Positions 23,901 to 37,900 of a stretch of DNA of 64,000 bases are shown piece by piece. Position 1 is the first letter of the stretch. Each line of letters starts with the position of its first letter. Both the position numbers and the translations under genes were made by a program. A model generated the notes under the pieces. That model made no database searches. It was not told the origin of the DNA and saw only the letters and a list, made by a program, of their open reading frames with translations. The stretch is from contig CM029387.1 in NCBI GenBank assembly GCA_017165825.1, positions 3,612,178 to 3,676,177 on the forward strand, read 5' to 3'. This DNA is from Hepsetus odoe. Lineage: Eukaryota; Chordata; Actinopteri; Characiformes; Hepsetidae.

Positions 23901-26900
23901 TGATATCCATCATGAGCACTATGGCTAATATGTGGGTCAAAACATTTTCATTAACATTTATCATTTTCCTTTTTTGCAATATAAAGAAGACTAGACCAGA
24001 CTAGACTAATGAAGGTAGCAAAGTTAATGCTACAACAAAGCATTAACATGAATGTTTCGTCACAGCATTTTTATTTTTATTTTTTTTATATTTGAGCTAT
24101 ATTAAAGCAAAAACTATCACATTATTTTGTTATTTTACACTTGTGCCTGTCCAAGGTTTTGGACATTTTAGTCATTGTGTACTCCTAAGCATGAATTAAG
24201 AGATGTTTGTGGACTTTAAATAGAAGGTAAAAATTAATATTTAATAAAACCCATGCTTGTTTATGTGCTGCATGGTGTGTGTATAACTTACAGGTTTGCT
24301 ATCTGTATTTAGGGTCTGCTGATGCTGGCCTTCTTTCTGTCTTTGTTGTCCAGCTGAGCCTTTAGCCTGTTACATACAGAACAAAACAAAAGGCATAAAA
24401 GAAACACAGTAAGATTATAAAAGATGACAATTCTGTTTAAATCTTGGAAATCCTGTAATACAATGCACTACACTCATAGCTCACTGAAATTGGAGAAACT
24501 GTGTGGAAAGTACTGCTTCTACAGTCATGACTCCAAAGTTCGTGTTTGTAAGTAAACCAGGAGATACTACATTTTTGAAACACTTCAAGCACTTCCCATT
24601 TTTGCTGCCTTTGCCTTTATTGACACTCACAAAATTGACTCAAATCTGAGGATGCAGTTATTACTACCTTTCTTACTATTCATGTAAATAAAGCAATAAG
24701 CCATTAGGATGGAAACGAGCCATAACATATAAAGAAGCAAGGTTTTGTAACATACGTAATATTTTAAAATATTTTTAGGAAAAAAAAAATCTTTTGGAAA
24801 AAAAGTATTTAGAAAACAGAAAAGATAAAAAAAACAGAAAAAAAAATAGGTTATCAGGATTGCAAATTTTTTAAAATTTGGGTGTAGGATAGTCAATAAT
24901 TTTTTTTCTTAATTTTTAAAAATGTACACAGACATGTGTAAACCACACTTACGTGATTCTGCCAGTGAGCTGGTGGTTTCTGAGGAAGTCCCGAACTCTG
25001 CAGAGACTGCCAAAAATTACTGAAATCCTCCTCTTTAGAGCCCTGACGAGAATGAGAAACACACACACACAAAACCTTGCCGTAAAAACATGCCGTTCTT
25101 TTATTCAGTTATCAATTCTGCTATCATTTCAACTGTCTATTACCTTGTGTGAGTGTTTCTGGTTGAGGGATTTATGGGGAGAGTTTCTGCTTCCCTGAGC
25201 GTCTGCCGCCCTGAGAGCAAAATTTTGCCTGCCATTCTGCTGTTTGAAAAACACAAACATACACACATCGCACGGTCATACTTCTCAATTCTAATAAATT
25301 GTACAATTATTAAAGTACAATGTTGTCACATTTATGCAATCACATTCCTGTACATATACAGGCTAATGTAGCAGAAGACCCATGAGGATGGTGTTTCTGA
25401 TAAAGTAGCCTATCATGGTATGGGTACTCATGACTGAAACTCCCACCTTCTCCTCTAACATCAACCAAGTTGATTGACAAGTAATATTGATTTATAAACA
25501 GGTAGAGACATTACATTTAGCAACAGATAAAGTAGCTAATTATCATATTAAAGTAAAGATTTAACACCGACCAGGCAGACTGCATAAAAAAGGGTGTGAT
25601 TTAGATTTCTATGGTAATTCTTCAGAATAAAAAAAATACTTGATGTTTGAACATTATGAAGGTTTTAATAAATACTTAAATTAATTATTACTTGACAGCG
25701 CATGGAAAGCTGTCTGAAGAGCTGAACATAGCCTGTGGACAAGTAGTCTAAAACCCCAGTTTAGGGGTCAACTCTCAGCAGTTTACTGCATTAAAGAGTT
25801 TACCACATGCTGGCCAACTGTAAATATTGCGCACCATATTTAAACACACGTATACAATTCCTTAATAGGAAGAGTGTTTGTGTTACCTGTGCTGGTATGA
25901 AAGGGGAGCGCGGTGAGTGATTAAGCCCCTCCAGCTGGTTCCTGTTCGTGTGCTGACTGGAGGTGGGTTGGGGTTTGACGATGGCAGTGAGTTTGTGGGA
26001 GCTCTGCTCCTGACGGCTTCCGTGGCTCAGGTTAATTAAGGCACACGGGGGCAGTCTGTAGCCCCTCCCTGGAGAGCACCTACACACAGACACACACAGT
26101 CTGACTAGTAATAATACAGATGAAAAAATACTACCAAATTGTAATATTATAATACAAACTTATAATATTAAATCCCCCATTAAAAAACAAGACCAAGCCC
26201 AAAAAGTACCAACAGCAATCATGCCTGCTAGTTAGACTAACTGGCCTACTGATGTGTAGAAAGTTATCTTATGCAAATCTGTAAGAAATACAGTGAACAT
26301 GACACACAGACAAATGCATGCGCGCGCACATACACACACCTATTGATAATTTATGGACAGTGGGAGGAAACCAGAGCTCCTGTAGGAAACCCACATAAGA
26401 CACAGGGAGAACAAGCAAACGCCACACAGAAAGGACCCGGATCGTTCTACCTGGGAATCACACCAAGGACCTTCTTGCTGTGAGACAATAGCACTGCCCA
26501 CTGCGTCACCGTGCCACCCGTTTGACAAACGTATTTATTAAATGAACAACAATACTGGTTTCAGCTATGCTGAAGTGGAAGTGACTATCTGTCATGGTGA
26601 AACAAAATGAAATGCAACCTCTGCATTTAACCCATTCACACACATGCAGCAGGGGGCAAACATATTCAGCGCAGGGAGCAGTGACAGTGACAGTCACTTG
26701 CTCAAGGATACCTCAGGGCAACATAATGGTCCAGGATTCAACTCTCTAAAAAAGCCAACTCCCTAACCACTAGGCCACTACTGCCCTAGTTGTGAACTTT
26801 TGTCCAGTTTGAAAAAGAACATGTAGGAAAAGTGTGGAAATTGATGATGCTCTACCTGATAGTGAGACCTCCAGCAAACTCTTCATCGAACAGAACTTCA

Positions 26901-27730
26901 TACAAAACTTCTGCATCTCGCTCAGCTGAAAATTCAAACACAGAACAGACTCAGAAGACAACATTGCTCATAAAGGAGTATGAGGGCTATTAATGTTTAA
27001 AATGATATTGGGAATAAAACAGGTGTTTTACTGCAAGATACAAGGTTCTAGATAAATGGGTTCCCGCCACTCAGTGTTCAGCACCATCAGTTAATTAATC
27101 ACCTGACCATTTGCACCAATTTCTAAAAATGAGATCCAAGAACTTGTGAAACCCTGGTGAACTGTTCAACAATTTTTTTTTAACAAAAAAATCTAGCTCA
27201 AACTTCTGTTTTGCTTATAGCCCGATACAAACATTTAGGCTAAAAGAACTTGCTTTATAACATTTAAAAAGATGATACTTTCTCAATAATTATTTTGATA
27301 TTTAAATCTTAAACTGAATTTGCACTTCAATTTGATTGGAAGTACTATAAGTTTAATTATATCTTACAGTCTTAAACACTGAGAAATTCTGGTTCAAAAT
27401 TACAAAATTTATCATGTAAAACGTGTATTTACAGCCTGCACATATAACATTTAGTAGTCAAGAAAATACATTTTGTTTTAAAAAAAGATCTTGGTGGAGA
27501 AGAAAGGCTTAAAGACAAATATTGTGCATTTAAATAAATAAATAGATACATAGATAACGCCCACAAAAGCCTGCTTAAGTGAATATGTTTGTTGTACCTC
27601 CTTTAATGCCAATAACAGTCCCTCTGAGGCCAAGTGGAACAGAAAAGTTCTCTCTGGTGTTGACAACACGGTCAAACAGGTGATACTGAGCGTCTGGGTC
27701 AGGAACAACACCATGCTGCTGCTCTAGAGG

Positions 27731-27795
<65 letters not shown>

Positions 27796-28868
27796 ACACA
27801 CAAAAAATCATATCATAATTTGTAATCATCATACATCCCCGACTGTATTGTTTTATATAATTTTCCAGGGGTCATTTTATTATCTAGACAACAGAGAGAA
27901 AAACTCTTACCCTGAAAAGTAGATGAGGCTTTACAGTGACTCGTACTTTCTTACTGCCCTTCTTTGCCTGTCAATGGGAGCAGGGGATTTATAAATATAA
28001 ACATATAATTTATATATGTGCCCATTTTTTCTGAGGTCCACTCATGACATTTGTGTGGGTTTTCACCTGACCATCTCCATGTTTAAACCTTAATATACCT
28101 TTATATATGTTTATGTACATTTAGGTCATTTGTCCTATTGCCGGGTGTTATAAAAGGTTTACATGGGGGTCCAGAAGATTTATCAACAGTGGCTTTAAGT
28201 GACATGCTACTGTGCTGTCAAAAAAGTCTGCTTCTGTCAAAAGTGAAGACAAAGAAAGAAAATGACGAAATGGACTGATGTGTGCATGCTTTGCTAACCT
28301 TGGATTTCTCCAGCTCTTCTTCAATTTTTTCCACAATGCCTACATCTAAAATCTGTAGATCACATGATGCTCTGGAGGAGGAGCTAACAGGATTCATTTT
28401 CAACCAGGTCTGTATCTCCTGAACTTTCTCCGCTCTAAAAAAAAACCAAAAAACAAAATCACATTAATCATACAACATTGTCTTAAAACGTTTGTGATTT
28501 CTTAGTCAAAACAAAACAATGGCACTTAAAGGGATACTTCAGGGGAAAAAAACTATTAGTCAAGACATTTGTAGGGTAACAAGTTTACTTCTGTAGTTTT
28601 ACACAATAGCTAAGAGCCCAATGGTAGCTGAAATCTGTGTTAATAACATTCCAAATTTTTTCAGTGCTTTACACCTTTTCAAATTTTGTGGTCACCTTCC
28701 ATGTGTAAAAAAAAAAAGAGAGAATCCGGGTTTCAAGATGGCTATTACTGTTTTTAGCTATGCATCCCGGTAATTGGCATGCATGCAGCTAGCAGTAACA
28801 CTATATCTTCCTTTATTTTCAACCCATAGTTCAAGTGAAAAACTGAAGATCCTTCATGCAGACCAAGT

Positions 28869-28905
<37 letters not shown>

Positions 28906-31900
28906 AAGCACGCATGTGATGTACCCATTCTCATCCTCTCCAGGCCAGATATCATCCTCATAGAAGACATCATCATGGCTGTTTCTGGACACAAAGTCAA
29001 ACACCTCAGAAAATCTCTCCAAATACTCAGCCAGCAGCTCCTCCACGGCCGCAGAGTACAGCCACTCCTTCTCCGTTCGCTTGGTGTAGCCAGGAACTTC
29101 CTCATTCTTCTTGTTGAATTTCAAATTCAGACCCACATTAGCCCTCTGCTCACCATGAGGACTTGGAAAAAACCAGGAGAAACAAGGTTATAAATCAGTG
29201 GGAGAGGTTTTATTTTAACTTTGGGGGTAGACACGTTATATCACCAGACCCATCACATGCATATGTCACCAGACCCATCACATGCTAAACATTTTCATTA
29301 TATCACCAAACCCATCACATGCTACTACTAAGGAATATTATTTTACAAATAGACTATGGCTCATGTCAAAACTGAAATTCTGAGTAAAAACAAAAATTAC
29401 ATTAAAGAACCCATTTCCTCTAGCGTCAGGACAAAAAGCAGTGTTCCCTTCTGAAAAATGCTCTTGCTCATCTACTACAGTTTAAGCTGGATGTTACAGA
29501 CCTTTAAAAATTTTACTCACTTTTTCTTTGATCCTCTCCCAATGAAGATGCTGCCGGAGAACCTGGAGACCAGGTAGCTGGTGATGCCAAGGCGGGAGGC
29601 GAGGACATAGCCGGGACTGTACTTCACTGAATATTTCTGAATGAGTTCAAAGAGCATGTTGTCAGTAGCTTCTAAATTCATTGTGAATTAGCTCAGAAAA
29701 CAAACGTGACAAAGTTCTTTTGCTCACACTTTTATGAAAGTGTTTGTTGCTGGGCTGTCAGAGGCCAGAAAGAAAGGACCTCTTTGGCGCCAAAATATAA
29801 GTGTAAATGTCTTGTACTTATATTGTGCAAGTTGACAAGCTTGCAACTATGTTAACTATAAAACAAGAAAACAAAAACATACATAAAGAATGAAATATAA
29901 TAGTAAGTGCACTCACGTGCTGGTTCTGAATTAAGGCATCGAGTTGAGGTTCACACGGCATGGTGAAGACCACCCGAACCCGTCCCTCGCTAATGACATC
30001 ACTAGAATCTTGCACCTAGGAAGAAGCAAAACACATTTAACAATGAAGTAGGGATTATGCTTGTTTTTAAAATACAGCAGGGTTTTCTGGCTCTATTTCG
30101 TTTGCCTGGAAAATCTTTTTCACAGATCTGGCCAGCGGTGGACTAGTGTTTAAGGAGTTGGCCCCAGGTCAGGAAGGTCATGGGTTCGAATCACAGGCTA
30201 GTAGGTTGTCCTGAGACACCCTTACGCTAGGAACCGTACCCATCACTGCTCACCTGGTGCTTTAAAAAGTTGCCCCCTGCTGCAAGGTGTGTGTGGGTGA
30301 AAAGCAGTAGTTGAATTTCGTTGTGTCTCACTGTGCACTGTGTCTTGTTGCACAATGACAAAATAGTCACTTTCACTTTCTAAAAATTGGCCTTAAGGTG
30401 CAAAAAAAAGTAAAAATCTATTGATTTTACAGTTACTTCACTTTACTTATTATGTTTCTTAAGTAAGTATATTTTCTTGTAAACCAGTTCAGCAGGACTC
30501 ACCTCTCCCATAGCTCCATAATATGGGTTGCCCACCATAAACACAGCGGTTGCCAATGGAAACAGCTCCTCTAAGGTTTTAAACCTGGCCAACGAGGAGT
30601 CAAAAGCCTTGATGTCCTGATGAACATACACAATTGTTAAACAAGGAAACAAAACAAAACAAAAAAAAAACACACAAAACAGAAAATTACTAATCTAATT
30701 GCCTGCCTATCTGACCGGTCTACATATGCCACTTCTAATAGTACTTAAATCCAGGCTGTGCAGTTCGTGCTTCACGTATATGAAAATGTAGATTATTATG
30801 AGATTACCTTGACAATAGTTTGAAAAGCAAATGGCAGAATCTGCTTGGCCCACTGCTTCTCTAGATGGACACTCCCGTTTTGACTAATCACATACTTCCT
30901 GCCGGTCAGCAGCTGAGCGTACAGTATGATGTCAGTCTCATTGATCACAACGCCTTTACGCTTACCGTGGCTGTAGAGAGAAAAGATTAGAAGTTCATTA
31001 GAAATAGAAGTAACTCCGCCATCCTGGATTATTTTCCATGTAGTTACTAAATAACAACCTTTGGAATAAGCAGAGGATTTAAGAGGTTTAAAGACCCTAA
31101 TGGTGTTTTGCTGGTAACAGTAATGTCTGTGATTAAACCATGATTATAAATACAATCTTACTGTTCTGTGAGGCCCTGGACCTCCTTCACCCACTCCTTC
31201 TGCTCTTTATCACTCAAATACACCACTTTAACTGGTGGAGGGGTGCCGTCCACATAGAGCTTCTGCACACCTGGTGGCTCCTCCAACAAAAACCTTAGAT
31301 GGAGAGAGAGAGAGACAAAGTGATAGGACAGAATGAGGAGGACAAAGAGTGAGAGACAGAAAAAGGTGGGAAAACACAGACATACACACAAAGGGCACAA
31401 ATACAGAAACATGGTGGAGTAAGGAAGAGAAGGAGAAAGAAAAAACAAAGAAAAGTGAGAGTAATACGAAAAAGATTAAATAAAAAGTTCAGAACACAGC
31501 AGTAACATCTGCAACCTACAGAGTATTTTAATGGTTCTTATCTTACTTAGTCTCTCCATCAGAAACAGCTACCACTCGCGCTTCCTCCAGATGAGGCCAG
31601 TTCACAAATACTGATTTACCCAAAACCAGCGCTGCTTCATCCTCCACAACCTGCACAGAGAAATGTTATTTTTCATTTTCTAATGGAAGCATTTCAATCT
31701 TATTTTAATTTTAATAAACTGGATGTATTAACTTATCACTCAAAGGAAAAAATAAATAAAATCATCAGGACTCACCGGCAGTCCCTGCTGGCTGGATAAA
31801 ATCTCCAGCATCATATTCTCTCCTCGGCTACTCTGCTGGAACACCATCACACCGCTCTTCTTCTTATAGAACTAAAATACAAAGAGGTAATCAAAGTTAA

Positions 31901-34900
31901 TCTCATTATAATATAACTTAATCTTACTATAATCTGATAAGGACTAGGTTTACTTTATGGCGGATGTGTTGCAATGTAGGGAAGCCGCAGAAGTATAGCG
32001 TGCTGCGGTCGACCCTTCGTCTCACATAGTCCAGAGAAACCCTCCAGGCGTCCGTAGGCACGGGTGTGACCCTAAAAATACAGCATAACACAAAACAGTT
32101 CAAAACTAATCTGCAAAAGATATAAGTGATAGTAAAAAAAAGTTGCTTAACAATTTAGCTATATGACTATATTTTAGCCTATTGCTCTTAGAATCATAAT
32201 TAAGAATCGTCTGTAAATTTTCAGATCAGTAAGTAGTCAGAAGATTATCCTGCTGTCTAATCTCTGTGCAAAGTACTTTACTAAAGAGTCCACCAAATAA
32301 AAAAGAATAAGAAAAAGAAGAAAAAAGAAATTAGGGCATGTGTGTACTTTATGTAATACTGTGTGTTTGTGTGTGTGAGTGTGTGTACCTGGTGTGGCAG
32401 TGTGTGATATTAGGAAAGATGTCAGGCAGTGGTGAGGTATAGAGATAATCCATCTCTTTATCGTAGCAGTACAGAGAACACTCAGTGTGTCCGTTTCTGT
32501 TTTTCTCCGATTTAGTCAGATGGTCTGTGTACAGCTCCATGGCTGCCAGCAGCCGTTTCTGAAACACAAATACAATTACTTTTTGTATAGTATGACAGTC
32601 TACCTTAATATTCATCTTAAAGAGAAGTGAGTGAATTGCAATGAGCTTTTTTTTATAGCTTAAAAGGTCATATGATAGCTGTTCTCCTTCCTATGCGGAA
32701 GTCAAGTATTATGTAGTCTGAGCATGACAGCTTTTCGATGCTTAAGCTAGGTGCTTCATTAAAAAAAGCTAATTTTTTAGAGAAATGTACATGACTATGG
32801 AGTAAAGGGAAAATTAAGAAAAAATCTTTATAGATCCCAAGGGAAACTGTAACAATGGCTTACAATAAAATGGTAAAAAATCAATAGAAAAGCTTCACCT
32901 CATCGATGAAAGGAATGAGCACTACTGCCTCCCACTCCTGTTGCTTCCCGTTCAGATCAGTTTTGAAGTCCAGTGGATAATACTCAATGATGGGAGAACT
33001 TTGGGATGTCATCAGGTGCTTTAATAGAAACAATGCATTCAGAGATGAGGGTCTTTTTGTAAGTATGATGTTACCACATTACCAAATCTGTGTGTGGGTG
33101 GAGTCACACTACTATGAATTTAGCCAATTAAGTAGTCTCTAAAACAACTCGCTAGCCAGTACTCAACACATCACATGTTGAAGTTAACACTGGGAAGCCA
33201 AAGCATGTGAAGACCAGCTAATGCAAACATTATTGGATAGAAAAGCACACTTGGAGGAAAACACTGAGTACCAATCCATTGGCCAACATACACTTGAGTT
33301 GGGTTGCATCACACTGAGAGTGATGGGAGAGAGGGGATCCATACACTCCTTTTTTCCTGATTCCAACAAAACTTCAAGAGCTGACTAAAATATTCAACTT
33401 CAAGTTGCTGATTTAAATGTACGGAATGTCATTCTCTTTACCAGTTAGTGGATTTAACATCGTGGCTGACGGGTGTATACAAATGCTGAACAGGTCAAGT
33501 TTACCTCCATTTAAAAAATCAGTATTAAATGACAAGTTTATTGATAAGTGTCACCAGCAGGGAAATACCTCAAATATGACGTTCTTTGTATGTGCAGTCA
33601 TTTGCATATTTTCACCTTTAAAGGATATCAAAATGTGAACGTGGTGTCAGTTACCTGGTAAGATTTGGGAAGCAGCTCTTTGCTGGCTGCAGGTAGGACA
33701 CCAAGGAGTTGTTCAAAAGGCATGAAGGGCTTCCCCAGATCAAAGGTCAATGTCAAACCAGCAATATTGCGCACATCAGAGAGGAAAGGGGCATAGTGAT
33801 AGGGATAGTACCTAATATGTACACACACATACGATAGAACAGTGTGTAAATTTTATATGCACTCAAATGCCACATCATTTCAAGGCACCGTGTGAAATCC
33901 GGAAGTTAGTCACTTAATTCTCACCAACAGCTCCATCTGTAATAGAGCGTTTTTATTAACAATAATAACAGTATTAATAATTACCAGCTCCATGACTGGA
34001 CTCCATGGTAGTAGTAATGGAGGATCCACTGAATACCTTCCACATAGCAGCGAGCCTGACTTGCCAAAAACTCACTGAAAAACAAACCAAATACTGAATC
34101 CACATTCATACTTAAAATAACTTAACATAATTAAAATGAGAAGCTAAAACTTAACATTTTACAATCACTGCAGTAAATGGAAAATATTGTAGATTTTTTT
34201 TTAAATATCGATTATAATTTGTCTTTCTGTGTCATTGTAAATGTACTGAAAGGCTTGTCACAATTGCAATATGCAACAACATTCACAACATAATATTTTA
34301 TACATTGTGTCCATTATTGTAAATCATGTAATTTTGCTTAGTAACCAACTTGGACTTATGCTTCCGGAATATTCTTTATTTTGTATGTGATAATATTGTA
34401 AAAAGGTCAGTCACTCACTCTGAGACAACTTCTATGCCCATCTTGGTCATGTAGTACGTTCGCTTGTACTGCCGGAACTCTGCCTCAAACATGTCCTCAT
34501 CCTCGCCGTCCTCCTCAGCTCCTTCTACTGCATTATGAGAAAATAATAGAAAACATCTTAATCTTGCAAAGACTAGTTTAAGAGCATCGTCATGACTGTT
34601 TAAGCAAGAACAAAACTTGTACCTTCACTTCACTTCTAATGGCTTGTAAATCAATCCCTCCAGCTTTGCTCCTTTAATCACTCTTTTCTCAAATTTAATG
34701 ACGCTGAACACGTACTGTAATTTATCATGATTAGGTTCTGCAGACTTTTCTCTTTCTTTCACTTATGGAATGTTGCACTTGTAAAGGGAATGATAATTTT
34801 TACTGTAATAACAATTGTAATAAATAACATGCTTGACTGACATGCAGCTATGAAACATTATGTTAATGTATTTACTGATTTTTATCATTAGGAATATGTG

Positions 34901-37900
34901 ATAACAGTTCCAACTGTCTCATGCAAGTTGACACTGGTACTGGTTTTGTAATAGAATCACACAAAGTAAGGCAGCTTATTAGAACTGTCCTATTAAAGTA
35001 GCAAGAAATGTAAATAGTTGTGGTTGTGGTGATGCTGATCTTTAAAATATGCTGACAGTCAACTAAAAATAGAACCTTAAGTTCTACTAGTTCCACTTAA
35101 GCTAACACCCCCCAAGTTATTAAAACTGTGTTTGTTTATATATGCATACCTCTGCCTGCAGCACTGCGTGAATCTTTGCCTCCATCCAGAGCAGCCAGAC
35201 AAAGAGAGTCTTCCAACAGCTGATAAGAAAAAAAAAAAGTTTCAATTAACACCACCCCCCAACCACATTAAATACGCAGTAAAAGAGAACACTCCCTTAA
35301 GATGAAAACATTATTTATACTTTCCTCTAACCCAAAACTGCCAAACTAGAGATTCAAAGCTAATAAAAGGCTAATATAGCTAACATATAATAGTAGCTGA
35401 CTCCCCAGTACATAACATGGAGCAATCACCACACAGCTGTCATAAGCAATTAATAACATGGAGCTTTTATATTCCTTTCTTCCCCCAATCTCTTTTAGAA
35501 ACATTATAAGAAACAGTACACCAAGATATGTGCAGATATGAGCCCTGGTTGTTGGACTACACGGTGTGCAGTTATTATTCAAGTGAGTATTTTGACCATA
35601 TCATAATTTTAATGCATGTATTCCAACTCCAAGCTGTATGAACTTGAATAGAAGAGATCAACACCCTAAATCAAGGTTGTGTATAATTATTAGGCAGCTT
35701 CTTCTCCTCAGGCAAAATGGGCCAAAAAAGAGATATAACTGAATCTGAAAAATCTGAAAAGGGTGCTCCACTTCCACTCAAATGCCATCAAGGTGGAGAT
35801 GGGGTACTGGTACGGGCAGGCATTATTTAAGATGAGCTAATTGGACCTTATTGGGTTGAAGATGGCCTTAAAATCAACTCCCAAACCTACTGCCAGTTTT
35901 TAGAAGACACTTTCTTCAAGCTGTGGTACAGGAAAAAGTCTACCACAAATCTGTGAAAGACATGCAGGACGATGCTCCATGACGTGCATGGAAGTTATCC
36001 ACTGCATGGCTAGCAAAGGCCTAAAAGATGAAAGAATAATGACACACCCCTTCCTCACCTGACCTAAACCCTTTTGAGAACTTGTGGACTTTCTTAAATC
36101 GGGAGATTTTCGGGGAAGGAAAACAGTCCACCTCTCAAAACAGTGTCTGGGAGTCTATGGTTGCTGCTGCACAAAAAGCTGATCTACAGAGCAATAAACT
36201 GACCGACTCCATCAATGGAAGAATTATGATTGTTATTGAAAAGAAGGGTGGCTATATTGGTTAGATTTTTTGGGGATTTTTTTTTTAGTCAGGAATGTTT
36301 TTTTTGTAAATTTTGAGTTTTGTTTATTATTCTCACTTTAACAGATGAGAGAATGTGAAGTGAGATGGGAAAATGTTTGTTTTCCCCTGAAAATGTTCAC
36401 ACTATCATTTCCTTTGTAAAACATTCAGGTTTCAGGGTTATTAACATTTTGGATTAACTGGATTTGTTCCACATTAAACTAAATCCTCAAAATACTCACT
36501 TGCTTAAAACTTGCGCACACAGTGTATGATTTTCTCACCTTGTTTTTCCTGCCGTTTTTGCTCATGGCCTCCTCTGCTGCCTGACCAGCTGCTTCATTCA
36601 GGTATTTATTCCCCACTTTACTCTCAAACCACTTCAAATCCACAAACACATCGCTAAAGTGCTCCCGATCAAACTGGACAGAGTTACAAAGTATTGAAAT
36701 TGCAACTATGTGCTGAACATATCAAAGCAAATGATATGATAAGCAAAGAGCAGAGTATTACTAATAGTATCTTTTATACTAAAAGGTCATTCTGTTTCAT
36801 TTGTATTTAGCCTTTTTAAAGCACTTACATCAGTAGTTAAATTACGGAGGTACATAAATACAATTATGTTTGATTGGTTTGAACAGAAAGCACTTATTTA
36901 CATACTCACCTCAGACAGCTTCTCAAGGTACTTCTCGAAGCGAGCCAGATTAAGGTTGCCGTTTTCATTCAGATATCCTAGATTAGTTCAATCAGTTCTG
37001 AAGGTTAATACAAGCACACTGCACACATAACACTAGACTAAAGTAATACAGCAATTTTTTTTACCTTCTAGATTGGGAAGGACACTGATGTAGGTGCGGT
37101 AGAGCAGTGGCAGGGCATCGTTGTTGATGTGCAGGTGCGGGAGGTGAGGGATGAAGTCATTGCCCACTAAAAACCCCATGAGAATCCAGTCATCTATTAT
37201 CCGCTCCAAGTCATATTCGAATGAGATTTTATCCTGAGAGAGAGAGCAAGAGAGAGAGAGAGAGAGAAAAGAGAAAGAGGTTAAATTCAGCTTTAGCTTC
37301 AGTTGTAACCCAACTTTAACCTTCACCTCAATTCTTAACCATAACAACTAAACCTAACCTTAACAGCGTTGATAATCCACTACATGTTAGTTGATTAACA
37401 ATAAAATTATCTGTTGATTTTCTGTAGGGACCACCAATATAAACAGTGGTTCTTGTAAAATTTCATACAACATCCTTGAGGCTTTGGCTAAAATGAGCCT
37501 GAAATGAGAATTATGCCTGTACAGAAATGCTCAAAATCAAGAATAATTTAAAACAAAGTGATTTAATTTGCATAAAGAAGCTTTAGAGAGATTTTTTTTT
37601 ACAATATACACTTAAAAGATTATAATAATACCCCAATATTAATGTCTATTCTGAGACAGATGACTAATTGCAGCCCCTAATACTTTAATAATCTTTAAGT
37701 ATACTTTTATAAATTTCTGTCTGTAAAACCTGGACAGTATGCTCCTCCAAATAACTGGTAAATCATTAATAACCGATCTAAGGGCTCCTCACCCTGAGAG
37801 CAGAGAACTCATAATCTATGTACTCCCTCATGAGTGACAGATGGAGGAGGTGAAAGGTGGTCTCCTCCGGAGCTGTAATTCTGCAGAGAGAATACATATG

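Noticed and set aside
28546..28800. Stretch in xrn1 intron 25 that looks like an interspersed repeat
   Set aside because: The wording felt familiar from fish DNA, but no ends, boxes or coding remnants could be pointed to.
36082..36264. 60-codon plus-strand frame considered as a host gene
   Set aside because: It is the C-terminal end of a Tc1/mariner transposase inside a transposon with both ends present.
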